From Alteromonadaceae bacterium (GTDB lineage: Bacteria; Pseudomonadota; Gammaproteobacteria; Enterobacterales; Alteromonadaceae): 64,000 nt of DNA. The stretch covers positions 1 to 64,000 of the forward strand of contig JABSOI010000036.1 of NCBI GenBank assembly GCA_013216015.1, read 5' to 3'. Below are positions 18,845-28,968 of the stretch, piece after piece; the stretch's first letter is position 1, and every line of letters begins with the position of its first letter. A model generated the notes under the pieces. The model was not told the DNA's origin, ran no database searches, and saw nothing but the letters and a program-made list of their open reading frames with translations. Both the position numbers and the translations under genes were made by a program.

Positions 18845-20431
18845 TTAAAAGTCTTTCTTTATATTGATGGTTGCACGAACCTCAGAATAATTGCGTGATG
18901 CAAAATCGGATGATCGCACAAGGTATTGTACAGTAATGTCTGAAACTAGGGAACGAGCTATTTTTTTAGAATATGTGGCGGAAACAGAACGATAATAATC
19001 TACTTGCCCGCTATTACCTATTCTGTATTTATTAAGTTGATTATGGTAAAAGCTAAAATTAACTTTTATATCGCCCTTACCGCTGATCCTTCTGGAGATA
19101 CTGAACCTAGAATTGAATTGAGTATCAATAATACCCGAGTTTAGACTTTCTCTTTCATTATTACTGGCAGTAAAAGAAAAATTTGTTCTTGCTAAAGAAA
19201 AGGTAGAACTCCAGCTTAAAGATTTGGTCAATGAAAATTCATTAGATTGCACCAAAATTTGATCAAATAAAGTAATCAATTTAAAATCTTCAAAATTAGT
19301 CGTGTCATCATTGGGAACAAAACACTGGTTAACATCAATATCAGTATCTGCGGGACACCAGAAACTTCCCAAATCTATTTGTTGATAACTATTTCGGTCA
19401 AAGGCATTTACAGTTTCGATATAAGAAATGTTATTGGTTAACCGTTTAGTTTTATGATTGAATTGTAAACTATAGGAGTCGCCAAAAAATCTGCGACTGT
19501 AACCCGCGATTAAAGATGTTCTAATCGAAGGTTCCCAATTTATTTCAGCCGAAACATAATCATCGCTAGCTTCTTTATCACCTACGTAGTTATAAGAAGT
19601 ATTTATGAATAGGGATGAGGATAAACGCCATCTGATACCTGGGCCCCAAGATGACATAGAATTATTATTTCCTGTGGAAATTTCACCATTGGAATCTTCA
19701 TTGAAATAGCGAAAAAATGGTGTTAATTGCATAGGAGTCGAAAAGCCTATCATAATTTCTGATTTATGCGTGCGCCCAGTTAAATCTGAATTACTCCTTT
19801 CGCTATAATCAGCATTAATTTGCCAAAATATTTTACTGACAGTATTGAAGTTTGTTGTATTTATTGAAGCCTTGAAACCGTTACTTTCACCAATATTGTC
19901 ATCCGAATTATGGGCACTGTAAATAATAGAAGAAGTAATGGTATATCCCGAATTATCAATGTTATATAAAATACCTGCTTGTTGATTTCTTGTCTCAACT
20001 GTATCACCCGAAACTAAATCAGAGAGACTGTTATTAGCCCTGTTTTTAGCTACATTGAAAATGTTGGCGTTTGCAATAACTGCAGGGCCATCTTTCCATA
20101 AAAAATATTGGGCATTTGCAGTTAAAGTACGAAAATTATCATCTAATTCATGATCATAACTGTAAGTGACATAGGTATTAGAGCTCTGTAAAGAAAATTG
20201 CGCTATTCTCGATTTAAACTGAGTATCTATCTCTAAACTGGATTGACTGACAAAGCTGTGAATTTGAGCATTGTTTACCAACTTTATGTTGTTTATATAA
20301 ATGCCTTTCATGTTTAAACTAGGAGTAAATGTCCACTCTCCGGCTTCAAGGTGAAGTGAGAGTGTACAAATAATTAAAGTACAAAACTGTTTATTTATCT
20401 TCAGAACTATTTCCATAGCCATAATAGCCAT
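18845..20431 (-). CDS. PEP-CTERM system-associated outer-membrane beta-barrel protein
   Basis: About 525 residues. A signal peptide (QFCTLIICTLSLHLEAG) is followed by long alternating amphipathic strands rich in Asn, Ser and aromatics, ending in IKKDF with a terminal Phe as in outer-membrane barrels. It fits the PEP-CTERM-associated family known by the TIGR03016 model (recalled). The reading start overlaps the end of the upstream kinase gene by about 40 bases. The internal ATG at 20416 gives a better signal peptide, so the true start may be there. It may be the outer-membrane partner for polysaccharide export. Confidence 0.82.
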   Translation of the reverse strand: MAIMAMEIVLKINKQFCTLIICTLSLHLEAGEWTFTPSLNMKGIYINNIKLVNNAQIHSFVSQSSLEIDTQFKSRIAQFSLQSSNTYVTYSYDHELDDNFRTLTANAQYFLWKDGPAVIANANIFNVAKNRANNSLSDLVSGDTVETRNQQAGILYNIDNSGYTITSSIIYSAHNSDDNIGESNGFKASINTTNFNTVSKIFWQINADYSERSNSDLTGRTHKSEIMIGFSTPMQLTPFFRYFNEDSNGEISTGNNNSMSSWGPGIRWRLSSSLFINTSYNYVGDKEASDDYVSAEINWEPSIRTSLIAGYSRRFFGDSYSLQFNHKTKRLTNNISYIETVNAFDRNSYQQIDLGSFWCPADTDIDVNQCFVPNDDTTNFEDFKLITLFDQILVQSNEFSLTKSLSWSSTFSLARTNFSFTASNNERESLNSGIIDTQFNSRFSISRRISGKGDIKVNFSFYHNQLNKYRIGNSGQVDYYRSVSATYSKKIARSLVSDITVQYLVRSSDFASRNYSEVRATINIKKDF

Positions 20432-21329
20432 ATGTGTCCTTAGTTGATTTTAGTGTTTTGTTCATCACTATGCCAAGTGCGATATCTTCTGTTAACTGGC
20501 TGGTAGCCTGTACAACATCTACAAGTTTAGTTTTTGATTCTTCGACTACAATAATCGCTTGTCCCATTAAGGTAGACAATATTGGTGTTTCGTTAACACC
20601 AAGAATAGGGGGACAATCAAAAATAACGACTCTATTGGGATATCTTGCGGCTAATTCGTTAGCTAAAGAAATCATCCGATCACTGGCCAGTAATTCATTG
20701 GTTAGGTTATGAGGCACACCAGCAGGAATAATTTTTAAATTAGGGATATTCGTGCCGTAAATTATCTGTTGCAAAGAATTTATTTCAGAGAGTAAATATT
20801 CCAGCAATCCTTTTTTATCACCGAATCCGAACTCATGATTTAAACTAGGACGCAATACATCAGCATCAATTAGTAATACAGTTTTATCTTGTTCAAGCGC
20901 TATGCTCAATGCCAAATTTATTGATATAAAAGTTTTTCCTTCGTCGGGATTAGAACTAGTTACCATAATCAGGTTGCTGTTATTTAGCGTTTTTGATGCT
21001 GGGCCAAAAGCATTATTCAGCAGTTTTCGTTTAATGGCACGAAATTCTTCTTGGGTTTCTTTTCTTTGTGCCGGATCAAAAATAAACCCTCGTTCTACTA
21101 AACTTTCACCATTTAATTCAATATAGTTATCACTATTTATGTTTGAGGTGTTCTCTATTTTAGTGGTTTTAGCTAAATCTGGCTCATCAATTTCTATTTT
21201 TGCAGCTGTAAGTGACTCTTCTTTAATTTGCTGTTCATCAACCGATTGTGAATTTGCAATTGTTTGGGCAGTTTGTTTTTGTTTTTGTTTTTGTCTTCGT
21301 TTTGCTAGGGCTTTTTCAATGATACTCAT
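20391..21329 (-). CDS. XrtA-associated tyrosine autokinase (CpsD/BY-kinase)
   Basis: 312 residues. After a Gln/Lys-rich start come Walker A SSNPDEGKTFISINLA (about residue 125), Walker A' LLIDADVLRPSLN and Walker B VVIFDCPP, the signature of bacterial tyrosine kinases. The C-terminus ends in a Tyr cluster (YGYYGYGN) that is autophosphorylated in this family. It works with the chain-length protein encoded just upstream (ends 21333, 3-base gap) to set polymer length and export. The barrel gene overlaps its 3' end. Confidence 0.92.
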   Translation of the reverse strand: MSIIEKALAKRRQKQKQKQTAQTIANSQSVDEQQIKEESLTAAKIEIDEPDLAKTTKIENTSNINSDNYIELNGESLVERGFIFDPAQRKETQEEFRAIKRKLLNNAFGPASKTLNNSNLIMVTSSNPDEGKTFISINLALSIALEQDKTVLLIDADVLRPSLNHEFGFGDKKGLLEYLLSEINSLQQIIYGTNIPNLKIIPAGVPHNLTNELLASDRMISLANELAARYPNRVVIFDCPPILGVNETPILSTLMGQAIIVVEESKTKLVDVVQATSQLTEDIALGIVMNKTLKSTKDTYGYYGYGNSSEDK

Positions 21330-21332
21330 TAT

Positions 21333-22919
21333 TTAAAATAACCTTTTTAATGGTGTCTGAATTAAATTGGGAAATAGAAAATAGCTGATGAACATTATTA
21401 GTACACCGAAAAGTATAATATTAGATAATATAAATATAATTGTTTTTTTCTTTTGCCAGCTATGCAGACCTAAATTTTCATTAGCAGATACTATGCCGAA
21501 AATAGGGATACCTGTTGCCTTTGATACCTGACTACCGGAGGTGACAATAGGAATTAACTGACTCATGCCTAATGATATGCCGATACCAGCTCCGACACCC
21601 AGGACTAGAACGCCTAGAAAGTAGAGTGTTCTTGGAGGGCCTGATGGTTTTGTTTCCGCGCGTGGAGGATCCATTACACGAAACTGAATTCTATTGGTGG
21701 TTTGATCTGCTTGCTGTGCAAGTAGTGCCGTTTCTTTTCTACCGAGCAACTTTTCGTATTTTTGTTTGGTAATTGAATAGCCGCGGTTTAAAGCGACTAA
21801 TTCTGCTTCTATCTCAGGTAAAATATGAATCTTACTTTCAAGGTCTTTTACCCGCTCTTGATAATTTTGGGCACGAACATTTAAAGAGGCAACTTGGTTC
21901 TCTAATTGGTTAACTTGAATCTGAACTTCTTGCATTACAGGACTTTGATTTATAGGTGCTTTATTGGAATCACCTTCACTTGAAGCTGCCAGGTATTTTT
22001 CTATTTCCTGATTACGTTTCTTATTTAACAGGTCTAAGCGTTTATTTACTTCGATAACATCTGGGTGTTTGTCAGTATATTTCAATAGTAATGAATCTAA
22101 GGCAGTCTCAAGGTAAGCTATTCGGTTATCAAAGGTTGTTTTAATACTACTGTTATTTGTTATTTTACTGTCAACATTTGTTATTGCCTGGGCATTAATC
22201 GATAACTGTTCCTTGGCTGAACTGAGACGAGTTTTGGTTTCTAGTAATTCCAAATTAATGCTTTTCAGTTGTTCTTTTGCCGAGTTTAGTTGCGCGTAAA
22301 AACCACCCGATTGATCTGGCAATATACCGCTATATTTTTGTTTAAAAACGGTGAGACGAGCTTCTGATACCGAAAGTCTCTTTTCATACTCTTTTATTTG
22401 GGTATCAATAAATTTTTGTGCAGCATCGGCATCATTCCGAGTTTCACCTAATGTATTTTCCATAAATACCGTTAGTGCTGATTGCACTATATTTTTCGCC
22501 ATTTGGGGATTTTTATCTGTAACAGATAAGGTAAAAATATTCACTCTACCAGCAGCTGAAATTTTAAGTGTTTTTTTTAGGTTCTGTATTATTTCTTCAT
22601 ACTCTTCATTATTATTGGCTTGAATATCCAGATCTGTCATTCGAGAAATACGTTCTAAATTGGCTCTACTTAATAAAGTTCTAACCATCAGGCGTATTTG
22701 AGAATCCGGATTGGTTTCTACAGTAAGTCCACGAAGTAATGGGCGTAGTAATGATTGTGTATTCACATAAACTTTTGCTTGTGACTTATAAACATCGGGT
22801 AATTGTGCAACCATATACCAGGCAGCAGGACAGATAAGCCAAGTCGATATCATAATATACCGACGTTTGATCCAAATTCCTTTAAGGTAATCAATTATCT
22901 GTTCAAGTATTTCTTGCAT
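21333..22919 (-). CDS. XrtA-locus polysaccharide chain-length determinant (Wzz/PCP type)
   Basis: 528 residues. An N-terminal membrane helix (about 20-38) precedes a Wzz domain (VYKSQAKVYVNTQSLLRPLL). A long periplasmic coiled coil spans roughly 165-380. A Pro-rich motif (PPRAETKPSGPPR) leads into the second helix (LYFLGVLVLGVGAG), and an extra helix lies at the C-terminus. It co-polymerises with the glycan in the inner membrane and pairs with the tyrosine kinase downstream. Confidence 0.9.
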   Translation of the reverse strand: MQEILEQIIDYLKGIWIKRRYIMISTWLICPAAWYMVAQLPDVYKSQAKVYVNTQSLLRPLLRGLTVETNPDSQIRLMVRTLLSRANLERISRMTDLDIQANNNEEYEEIIQNLKKTLKISAAGRVNIFTLSVTDKNPQMAKNIVQSALTVFMENTLGETRNDADAAQKFIDTQIKEYEKRLSVSEARLTVFKQKYSGILPDQSGGFYAQLNSAKEQLKSINLELLETKTRLSSAKEQLSINAQAITNVDSKITNNSSIKTTFDNRIAYLETALDSLLLKYTDKHPDVIEVNKRLDLLNKKRNQEIEKYLAASSEGDSNKAPINQSPVMQEVQIQVNQLENQVASLNVRAQNYQERVKDLESKIHILPEIEAELVALNRGYSITKQKYEKLLGRKETALLAQQADQTTNRIQFRVMDPPRAETKPSGPPRTLYFLGVLVLGVGAGIGISLGMSQLIPIVTSGSQVSKATGIPIFGIVSANENLGLHSWQKKKTIIFILSNIILFGVLIMFISYFLFPNLIQTPLKRLF

Positions 22920-23068
22920 CCACGACCTCTAAAACAGGGTGATAAAACTTATCAATGATAAAAAACCTGTATGTCGAAGCTTGCTTCGAAAACATTGATA
23001 AATAAACTAATTTAAATGGTGATAATTAACATGATAAGTTATTGTTCAGTTATTTTATATTTATGAAC

Positions 23069-23704
23069 CTAAAACCATGCTTCGGGAATAATAATAATAT
23101 CGCCGGGTAACATATCAACATTTGCCTTTATTTTTCCACCTTTAATCAAGTCTTCAATGTATATCCCATATTGCTTTTGTATGCCATTTTCTATTCTTAC
23201 TATTACTGCATTGTTACCAGCGGCAAATTCTGTTAGCCCGCCAACGACAATCATTACGTCAAGCAGGGTCATATTCTGGGTATAATTGATGGCCATCGGT
23301 TGAGATGCCTCTCCAATCACCCGTATTTGCTCACTAAACGGGCCAATAAAGTTGTTGACGGTAACCGTTACAATGGGCTCTTTTAGGTAAGTACTCAAAA
23401 TTCCTTCTATGGAACGAGCCAACTCAGTAGGTGTTTTACCTGATACGGGAATATCTTCAACAAGGGAGGTAGTGATCATTCCGTCGGGTCGTACTATAAA
23501 TGTGCCCGACACTTCGGGGTTGCGCCAAACAAATATATTTAGTACGTCTCCTGCACCAATAAGATATCTGTAAGAGCTGGCATCAGTTGTATTTGATGAA
23601 TGTATAGTTGCACTGGGTAAAGTAGGACTGCTACATCCTGTTATAAATTGCGCTAGGATTAACATGACAAAAATGGATGTTTTGTTGGTAAAATGTTTTT
23701 CCAT
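23069..23704 (-). CDS. XrtA-locus polysaccharide export lipoprotein (Wza-like)
   Basis: About 211 residues. The lipobox FITGC at about residue 24 makes it an outer-membrane-type lipoprotein. A polysaccharide export domain (VLNIFVWRNPEVSGTFIVRP) and an SLBB-like half (VRVIGEASQPMAINYTQNMT) follow. The start was set at the ATG after AAGG; an in-frame GTG 18 bases upstream (23722) is possible. First gene of the minus-strand export run, 149 bases before the chain-length gene. Confidence 0.9.
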   Translation of the reverse strand: MEKHFTNKTSIFVMLILAQFITGCSSPTLPSATIHSSNTTDASSYRYLIGAGDVLNIFVWRNPEVSGTFIVRPDGMITTSLVEDIPVSGKTPTELARSIEGILSTYLKEPIVTVTVNNFIGPFSEQIRVIGEASQPMAINYTQNMTLLDVMIVVGGLTEFAAGNNAVIVRIENGIQKQYGIYIEDLIKGGKIKANVDMLPGDIIIIPEAWF

Positions 23705-23966
23705 GGTCTTAACCTTTTTCACAACTGAATTTTATAATCATTCTAACGTAGCAGATTGTATGTGATTTTTACAGCTGTTGTACATAAATTTTATGAAATA
23801 TTCGATTAATTAAATATACACAAATCTTTACATTTTGATAACAATCATGTCTAATCTATAACCTGCACACGTGGTATAGAAGGCTTTTTAATCAATATGT
23901 ATAATTGTGAAGCATTATATCTTACCAGCTTGTTGAAAATGTACTTTAAAGGAATGTTTACTCTCA

Positions 23967-25370
23967 ATGTCTAGCCCAAACTTTCGCGATTTATCAATAG
24001 GAAGTAAATCACTTGTAATTATTGAATTAGTATTTTTTGCAGCTGCTTTGTTATTAACTGTCTATTTTAATGATGTTTTTTCTTTTATTGAACAAAACAA
24101 AGTACCAACAAATATTCTCATTATTTATGCCTTGATTTTTGCACTCGTTGTACAACTTTCATCACTTGCCTTAGGTTTATATAATTCAAAATTACGAGAA
24201 AACTTCCCTGGTATTTTTCGTCGATTATTAGTGTCTATTGCGATTGGCTTTTTTATTATGATATTAATAAACCCATTTTATGGCGAGCAATCTTTAGCTA
24301 TTGAACTTTTGGCGTTTTCTGCTGTTGCCAATCTTATCTTTATGAGTTGTTTTCGTTTTTTCATCTTGCAAGTAGACTTTTTTGGTTACCGTAAAAAAAA
24401 TGTATTAGTTTTGGGTTCAGGAGATCGTGCTTCAATTATCGAAAGACGGATGCGCCGTGATGTCGACAGGCAAGGTTTTCATTTGCATGGTTTTGTTGTC
24501 ATGGATGGTGATGCGGAAAATGGAATTGAAAGAGAAACGCGTATTACACTTGTTGGTTCTTTAGTTAGTTATGCATTAGAACACAATATAGATGAAATTG
24601 TAGTTGCCAGTGATGAACGTCGAAATAATTTACCCGTTGATGAATTGTTCGCGTGTAAAATTCGTGGGATAGAAATCATCGAAATTCTTGATTTTATTGA
24701 ACGGGAAACAGGGCAGATTGCCGTTAATTTAATTTATCCAAGCTGGGTGATTTACTCAAATGGCTTCGCATCGGCAAACTATTTACGTAATACTTTGGAT
24801 TGGATTTTCAATGCGACATTGGCATTTTTCTTTTTTCTTATTACTTGGCCAATAATGTTGATTACCGTCATTTTTATTAAAATAGAAGAAGGTATCAATG
24901 CTCCTGTTTTATATTTTCAAGAGCGCGTTGGGTTAGACGGGCAAGCATTCAATATCTATAAGTTTCGTAGTATGAAAGTGGATGCAGAAAAAGATGGCGC
25001 ACAAATGGCGTCTGAAAATGATAATAGAATAACGAAAATAGGTAACTTTTTACGTAAATACCGTATTGATGAATTACCACAGATTTATAATATAATGTTA
25101 GGACAAATGGGCTTTGTTGGTCCGCGTCCTGAGCGACCTGAATTTGTGCAACAATTAATAAAGAATATACCCTATTATAATGAGCGTCATAACGTTAAAC
25201 CAGGGTTAACTGGCTGGGCACAGCTTAAATATCCTTACGGGGCTACCGAGAATGATTCATTGGAAAAGCTGAAGTATGATTTGTACTATATCAAGCATCG
25301 TAGTTTTTTACTGGATTTATTGATTTTAATACGTACGGTTGAAGTTGTTTTATTTGGTAAAGGACGTTAA
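23967..25370 (+). CDS. XrtA-system priming glycosyltransferase (undecaprenyl-phosphate sugar-1-P transferase type)
   Basis: 467 residues. Four N-terminal membrane helices (about 15-135) and a nucleotide-binding-like domain (VLVLGSGDRASIIERR) precede another helix (278-305) and the catalytic bacterial sugar transferase domain. The latter is seen in FQERVGLDGQAFNIYKFRSM, RKYRIDELPQIYNIM and GPRPERPEFV. It starts the repeat unit on the lipid carrier at the inner membrane. It heads the plus-strand run with the deacetylase, whose start overlaps its stop (TAATG). Confidence 0.93.
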   Translation: MSSPNFRDLSIGSKSLVIIELVFFAAALLLTVYFNDVFSFIEQNKVPTNILIIYALIFALVVQLSSLALGLYNSKLRENFPGIFRRLLVSIAIGFFIMILINPFYGEQSLAIELLAFSAVANLIFMSCFRFFILQVDFFGYRKKNVLVLGSGDRASIIERRMRRDVDRQGFHLHGFVVMDGDAENGIERETRITLVGSLVSYALEHNIDEIVVASDERRNNLPVDELFACKIRGIEIIEILDFIERETGQIAVNLIYPSWVIYSNGFASANYLRNTLDWIFNATLAFFFFLITWPIMLITVIFIKIEEGINAPVLYFQERVGLDGQAFNIYKFRSMKVDAEKDGAQMASENDNRITKIGNFLRKYRIDELPQIYNIMLGQMGFVGPRPERPEFVQQLIKNIPYYNERHNVKPGLTGWAQLKYPYGATENDSLEKLKYDLYYIKHRSFLLDLLILIRTVEVVLFGKGR

Positions 25371-26209
25371 TGAATATCATCACTAATGCAATGACCGTGG
25401 ATGTTGAAGATTATTTTCATGTTTCAGCCTTCGAAAGTGTCATCACTCAAAAAGACTGGCCTAATTTACCTTTACGCGTAGAGAAAAATACCTACCGTCT
25501 ATTAGAATTATTTGAGCAACATGGTGTAAAAGGAACATTTTTTACTTTAGGTTGGGTTGCAGAACGTTGTCCTGACTTGATTAAGGCAATTGTTGATCAA
25601 GGACATGAATTAGCCAGCCATGGCTATAAACATCAACGTGCTACTAATATGACGCGTGAAGAATTTGAGGCTGACGTCAGACTAAGTAAAAACATCCTTG
25701 AAGACGCATCAGGTACTGAAGTTATTGGTTATCGCGCACCGAGCTTTTCAATTAACGAAAGCAATACCTGGGTTTTTGAAGTACTCAGTGAATTAGGTTT
25801 TAAGTACAGTTCAAGTACTTATCCTATTAACCATGATTTATATGGCGTTCCCGATTGGCCTCGTTTTGCATATCAACGAGAAGAAGGTATTTTAGAAATA
25901 CCTGTACCGACACTACGTAAGAATAATGTAAATACTGGTATTGGTGGTGGAGGGTATTTTCGTTTACTTCCCTATTGGATTTCAAAAAAGCGTATCAATA
26001 AATATCTGAGAGAAGAAACGCAACCTTATAGTTTTTATTTTCATCCTTGGGAGATAGATCCTGAACAACCCAGAGTTGCTGGCGCTTCATTAAAGTCTCG
26101 TCTACGGCATTATATTAACCTGTCAGGGATGGAAAATAAGTTAATCAAACTTCTAAAAGATCATCATTGGTCGACCATGCAGGATGTATACTTAAATCCA
26201 AAAAAATAA
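25370..26209 (+). CDS. XrtA-system polysaccharide deacetylase (DUF3473)
   Basis: 279 residues with the NodB fold. Metal and catalytic motifs are MTVDVEDYFHVSAFE (Asp pair region), HGYKHQRATNM (His ligands) and GYRAPSFS. The C-terminal FYFHPWEIDPEQPRV is the DUF3473 hallmark of the exosortase-associated subfamily. It lacks a signal peptide, so it probably acts on lipid-linked sugars at the cytoplasmic side or on a precursor. Translationally coupled to the upstream transferase and followed by xrtA. Confidence 0.92.
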   Translation: MNIITNAMTVDVEDYFHVSAFESVITQKDWPNLPLRVEKNTYRLLELFEQHGVKGTFFTLGWVAERCPDLIKAIVDQGHELASHGYKHQRATNMTREEFEADVRLSKNILEDASGTEVIGYRAPSFSINESNTWVFEVLSELGFKYSSSTYPINHDLYGVPDWPRFAYQREEGILEIPVPTLRKNNVNTGIGGGGYFRLLPYWISKKRINKYLREETQPYSFYFHPWEIDPEQPRVAGASLKSRLRHYINLSGMENKLIKLLKDHHWSTMQDVYLNPKK

Positions 26210-26301
26210 ATTATGCTTATTTGTTAATCTGATTAAAATTCGAGTTGTTATTATAAATAATTGAATTAAATAGACCGGATCAAATATAAAGTGGGATTAT
26301 T

Positions 26302-27804
26302 TTGATAAATATTCAGAAAAATATACAAGTTCAGATGTTATTACCAATTCTTATCGTATTAATTGGCTGGTGCATTGTATTTTTTCCAGGGATCACAACG
26401 GCAATAGATGTCTGGAGTGTGTCAGAAATATACACTCATTGTTTTTTGGTTATACCTTGTAGCATATATTTCATTTTTCAAAAACGTCATCAAATAATAT
26501 CTCAAACGATTAAACCAAATTATTGGATATTACCGTTTATTATAGCAACGCTTCTTATACAGTTATTTGGCTATATTGGAGACATTAAGCTATTTATGCA
26601 CATAGCTACGTTTAGCGCATTACCTTTGATTATTTGGATGGTGCTAGGGAATAAAGCAGCCAAAGAGATAACTTTCCCATTGTTTTTAATTGTACTTTCT
26701 ATTCCTGTTGGAGATCAATTAATACCATATTTGCAGGATATAACCACAAATATGGCCGTACCTTTACTTGAATTAAGTAATGTACCAGTTTACCGGAAAG
26801 GTTATTATCTGGATATTCCTGAAGGACGTTTTCTGGTGGCTGAAGCATGCTCTGGTATTAGCTTCTTAATTGCGTCCTTTGTTTTTGGTTGTTTGTATGC
26901 CTATGTGTCGTTTACGCGATTGTCAAAGCAGCTTATCTTTGTTGTTATCTCTATTTTAGTACCAATTTTCGCTAATTCGTTAAGAGTATATGGCATAATA
27001 CTGACCGCACATTTAACTGATATGGAATACGCTGCTGGTGCTGATCACATTATTTATGGCGGGATTTTTTATAGTTTTATTATATTTTTATTGATTGTTA
27101 TTGGCGAAAAATTCAGAGATAAAAAGTTGACCCAAGCTATTGACTCTACGGGTAGCGAGATTAAGCTAAAAGATACGAAAAAGATATTCAAAGTTGTCGG
27201 TGTGATTGTTGCGGTATTTGCAATTCAATTATTATGGAAAGCCAAAATAGAAAACCAGAAGAACGTCAAGGTTGAATTAACAGGGGTTGAATCACATGTT
27301 GAGATTAACTTAACTCAAATTCCTTTGACTATTAATAATAAGTTATCACCAGATTGGAAGCCTAATTATGTTGATGCAGCAGCAACAAAACAAGGCCAGA
27401 TAATTACTCATAACCAGGAAGCTATTGATTATTATATTGCGTCGTATGGTAATACTAATGGAGAGCTTGTTGCTGATTCAAATTATCTTTTTAACACCCA
27501 AAAATGGTCGTTACTTAATAAGGAAACTCTCTTGTTAAATGACCTGGATTCAGCTGTTGTTATCAGTAAATTAGTTTCTTCAACGGGTGTATATAGATAT
27601 ATAGCGCATTGGTATGATTTATCAAATAAGCGTTTTACGAGTGAAATTAAAGTTAAATTAACTCAAACAAGTTCTTTGTTGCAGGGAAAATCTATATCTG
27701 GTGCTGTATTCGCTTTTTCACTTAAAGAAACTTCGCCGGATAGTAAACGACGGTTAATAAATTTTATCAACGATAATAGTCAATATTTCTACCTGTCCCG
27801 TTAA
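26302..27804 (+). CDS. xrtA: Exosortase A fused to EpsI domain
   Basis: 500 residues. About eight membrane helices (10-270) carry the exosortase triad C183 (EACSG), R228 (NSLRVYG) and H249 (DHIIYGG). The enzyme is thought to cleave PEP-CTERM tails and pass the cargo to a glycan. After a linker and one more helix (about 300-315), the C-terminal EpsI-type periplasmic domain follows (residues 325-495). The frame opens with TTG at 26302; the first ATG is at 26335 (MLLPILIVLIGW). Neither has a strong ribosome site. The EPS core genes precede it and an FkbM methyltransferase follows 8 bases later. Confidence 0.93.
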   Translation: MINIQKNIQVQMLLPILIVLIGWCIVFFPGITTAIDVWSVSEIYTHCFLVIPCSIYFIFQKRHQIISQTIKPNYWILPFIIATLLIQLFGYIGDIKLFMHIATFSALPLIIWMVLGNKAAKEITFPLFLIVLSIPVGDQLIPYLQDITTNMAVPLLELSNVPVYRKGYYLDIPEGRFLVAEACSGISFLIASFVFGCLYAYVSFTRLSKQLIFVVISILVPIFANSLRVYGIILTAHLTDMEYAAGADHIIYGGIFYSFIIFLLIVIGEKFRDKKLTQAIDSTGSEIKLKDTKKIFKVVGVIVAVFAIQLLWKAKIENQKNVKVELTGVESHVEINLTQIPLTINNKLSPDWKPNYVDAAATKQGQIITHNQEAIDYYIASYGNTNGELVADSNYLFNTQKWSLLNKETLLLNDLDSAVVISKLVSSTGVYRYIAHWYDLSNKRFTSEIKVKLTQTSSLLQGKSISGAVFAFSLKETSPDSKRRLINFINDNSQYFYLSR

Positions 27805-27812
27805 TTATAGAA

Positions 27813-28781
27813 TTGGCATATAGGTTAATCATGACGATGGTGAAAAAGGATATGCACAAAATACAGCCCTTATTAAACAGTATTGTTAAAGTTATGCAGT
27901 GTCATGAAATTCCGGGTAAATATCGGTTTTATGAATATACTAAACATAAATTTAACCGTTGTTTGATCACCTATAAAATTAAAGGCGCCGAGTTTTCTAT
28001 TCCATGGGACCAATGGTGTTTTTGGTTAAATTATGGACCGGAGAATTATTATCCAGCAGAAATTTTACCTTTTACAAAAACCTTGAATGAAGAGCTCGGT
28101 CAGTTTGATTTTTTCGATTTGGGTGCCGATGTTGGGGTAGTATCGGCATTGGTTAATAAAAATTGTCAGGGTTTGAAAAATATAATAGCATTAGAGCCTA
28201 ATCCGAATGTATTTGATGTGCTCGACCAAAACTTGACAAATATTAATTCAAAACATAAAGCCTACAATTTGGCCATTTCAGATTTTAACGGTTATGCCCA
28301 ATTTAGTTTTAATGCACAACAAGGCTCTGATCATGAAGGCCATCTAGTTAGCAGTAGTATTGTTCGTAGCAGTACCGTACCTGATAGTAATACCGTTCCT
28401 GGTAATAGTGCCGAAGTTGATTTGGACAATACAAAACAAACTCAAGTTACCACGTTAGATTCACTGATAAAGCAGCACGGTTCTGAAATTAATTGTAATA
28501 TAGCGATAAAAATTGATGTCGAAGGTCAGGAAAAATCTATGCTTTGTGGGGCAATAAATACAATAATAAAGGCTGACAAAGTTGTAGTATTGTTAGAGCT
28601 TCATCCTGATGTATTAACAAGAGACAAGCAAACGCCAGAAGAAATATTTGCTGAAGCAGAGAAAGCCAGACCCTTTAAATGGATCGTGCCCATTCAACAA
28701 AACCGAACCGTAGATCGCTCTCGAGATTTTTTTAAGCAATTTCCATTGCAGCAATATGATGTGATCGGAATAGCGGGCTAA
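27813..28781 (+). CDS. FkbM-family methyltransferase
   Basis: Up to 322 residues. The SAM-binding motif I is FFDLGADVGVVSALV, followed by IIALEPNPNVF and KIDVEGQEKSMLCGA, the usual FkbM blocks. It probably O-methylates a sugar of the polymer. The frame opens with TTG at 27813; ATGs at 27831, 27837 or 27852 (MHKIQPLL) are alternatives. A Ser/Thr/Asn-rich insert (SSSIVRSSTVPDSNTVPGNS) interrupts the fold near residue 190. Last gene of the plus-strand run. Confidence 0.82.
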   Translation: MAYRLIMTMVKKDMHKIQPLLNSIVKVMQCHEIPGKYRFYEYTKHKFNRCLITYKIKGAEFSIPWDQWCFWLNYGPENYYPAEILPFTKTLNEELGQFDFFDLGADVGVVSALVNKNCQGLKNIIALEPNPNVFDVLDQNLTNINSKHKAYNLAISDFNGYAQFSFNAQQGSDHEGHLVSSSIVRSSTVPDSNTVPGNSAEVDLDNTKQTQVTTLDSLIKQHGSEINCNIAIKIDVEGQEKSMLCGAINTIIKADKVVVLLELHPDVLTRDKQTPEEIFAEAEKARPFKWIVPIQQNRTVDRSRDFFKQFPLQQYDVIGIAG

Positions 28782-28968
28782 TTTGGTTGGCTATATTCTA
28801 CAACTACAATAACCACACTTAACTGGTACACAACCATTTGGTTAATGTTACCCCATCAAGAATAAAGTTATTAGCGGCAATTCTTATTAAATTTTCTACT
28901 GCTTTAATTGCTCTCATGCAGTTGTTTTGTAATAGTGTCTTTGATGGTATTACTAAATTAATGCGATG

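Noticed and set aside
23880-23900. Possible -24/-12 promoter (GTGGTATAGAAGGCTTT) before the priming transferase gene
   Set aside because: The GC falls two bases too early, so it lacks the strict spacing sigma54 needs.
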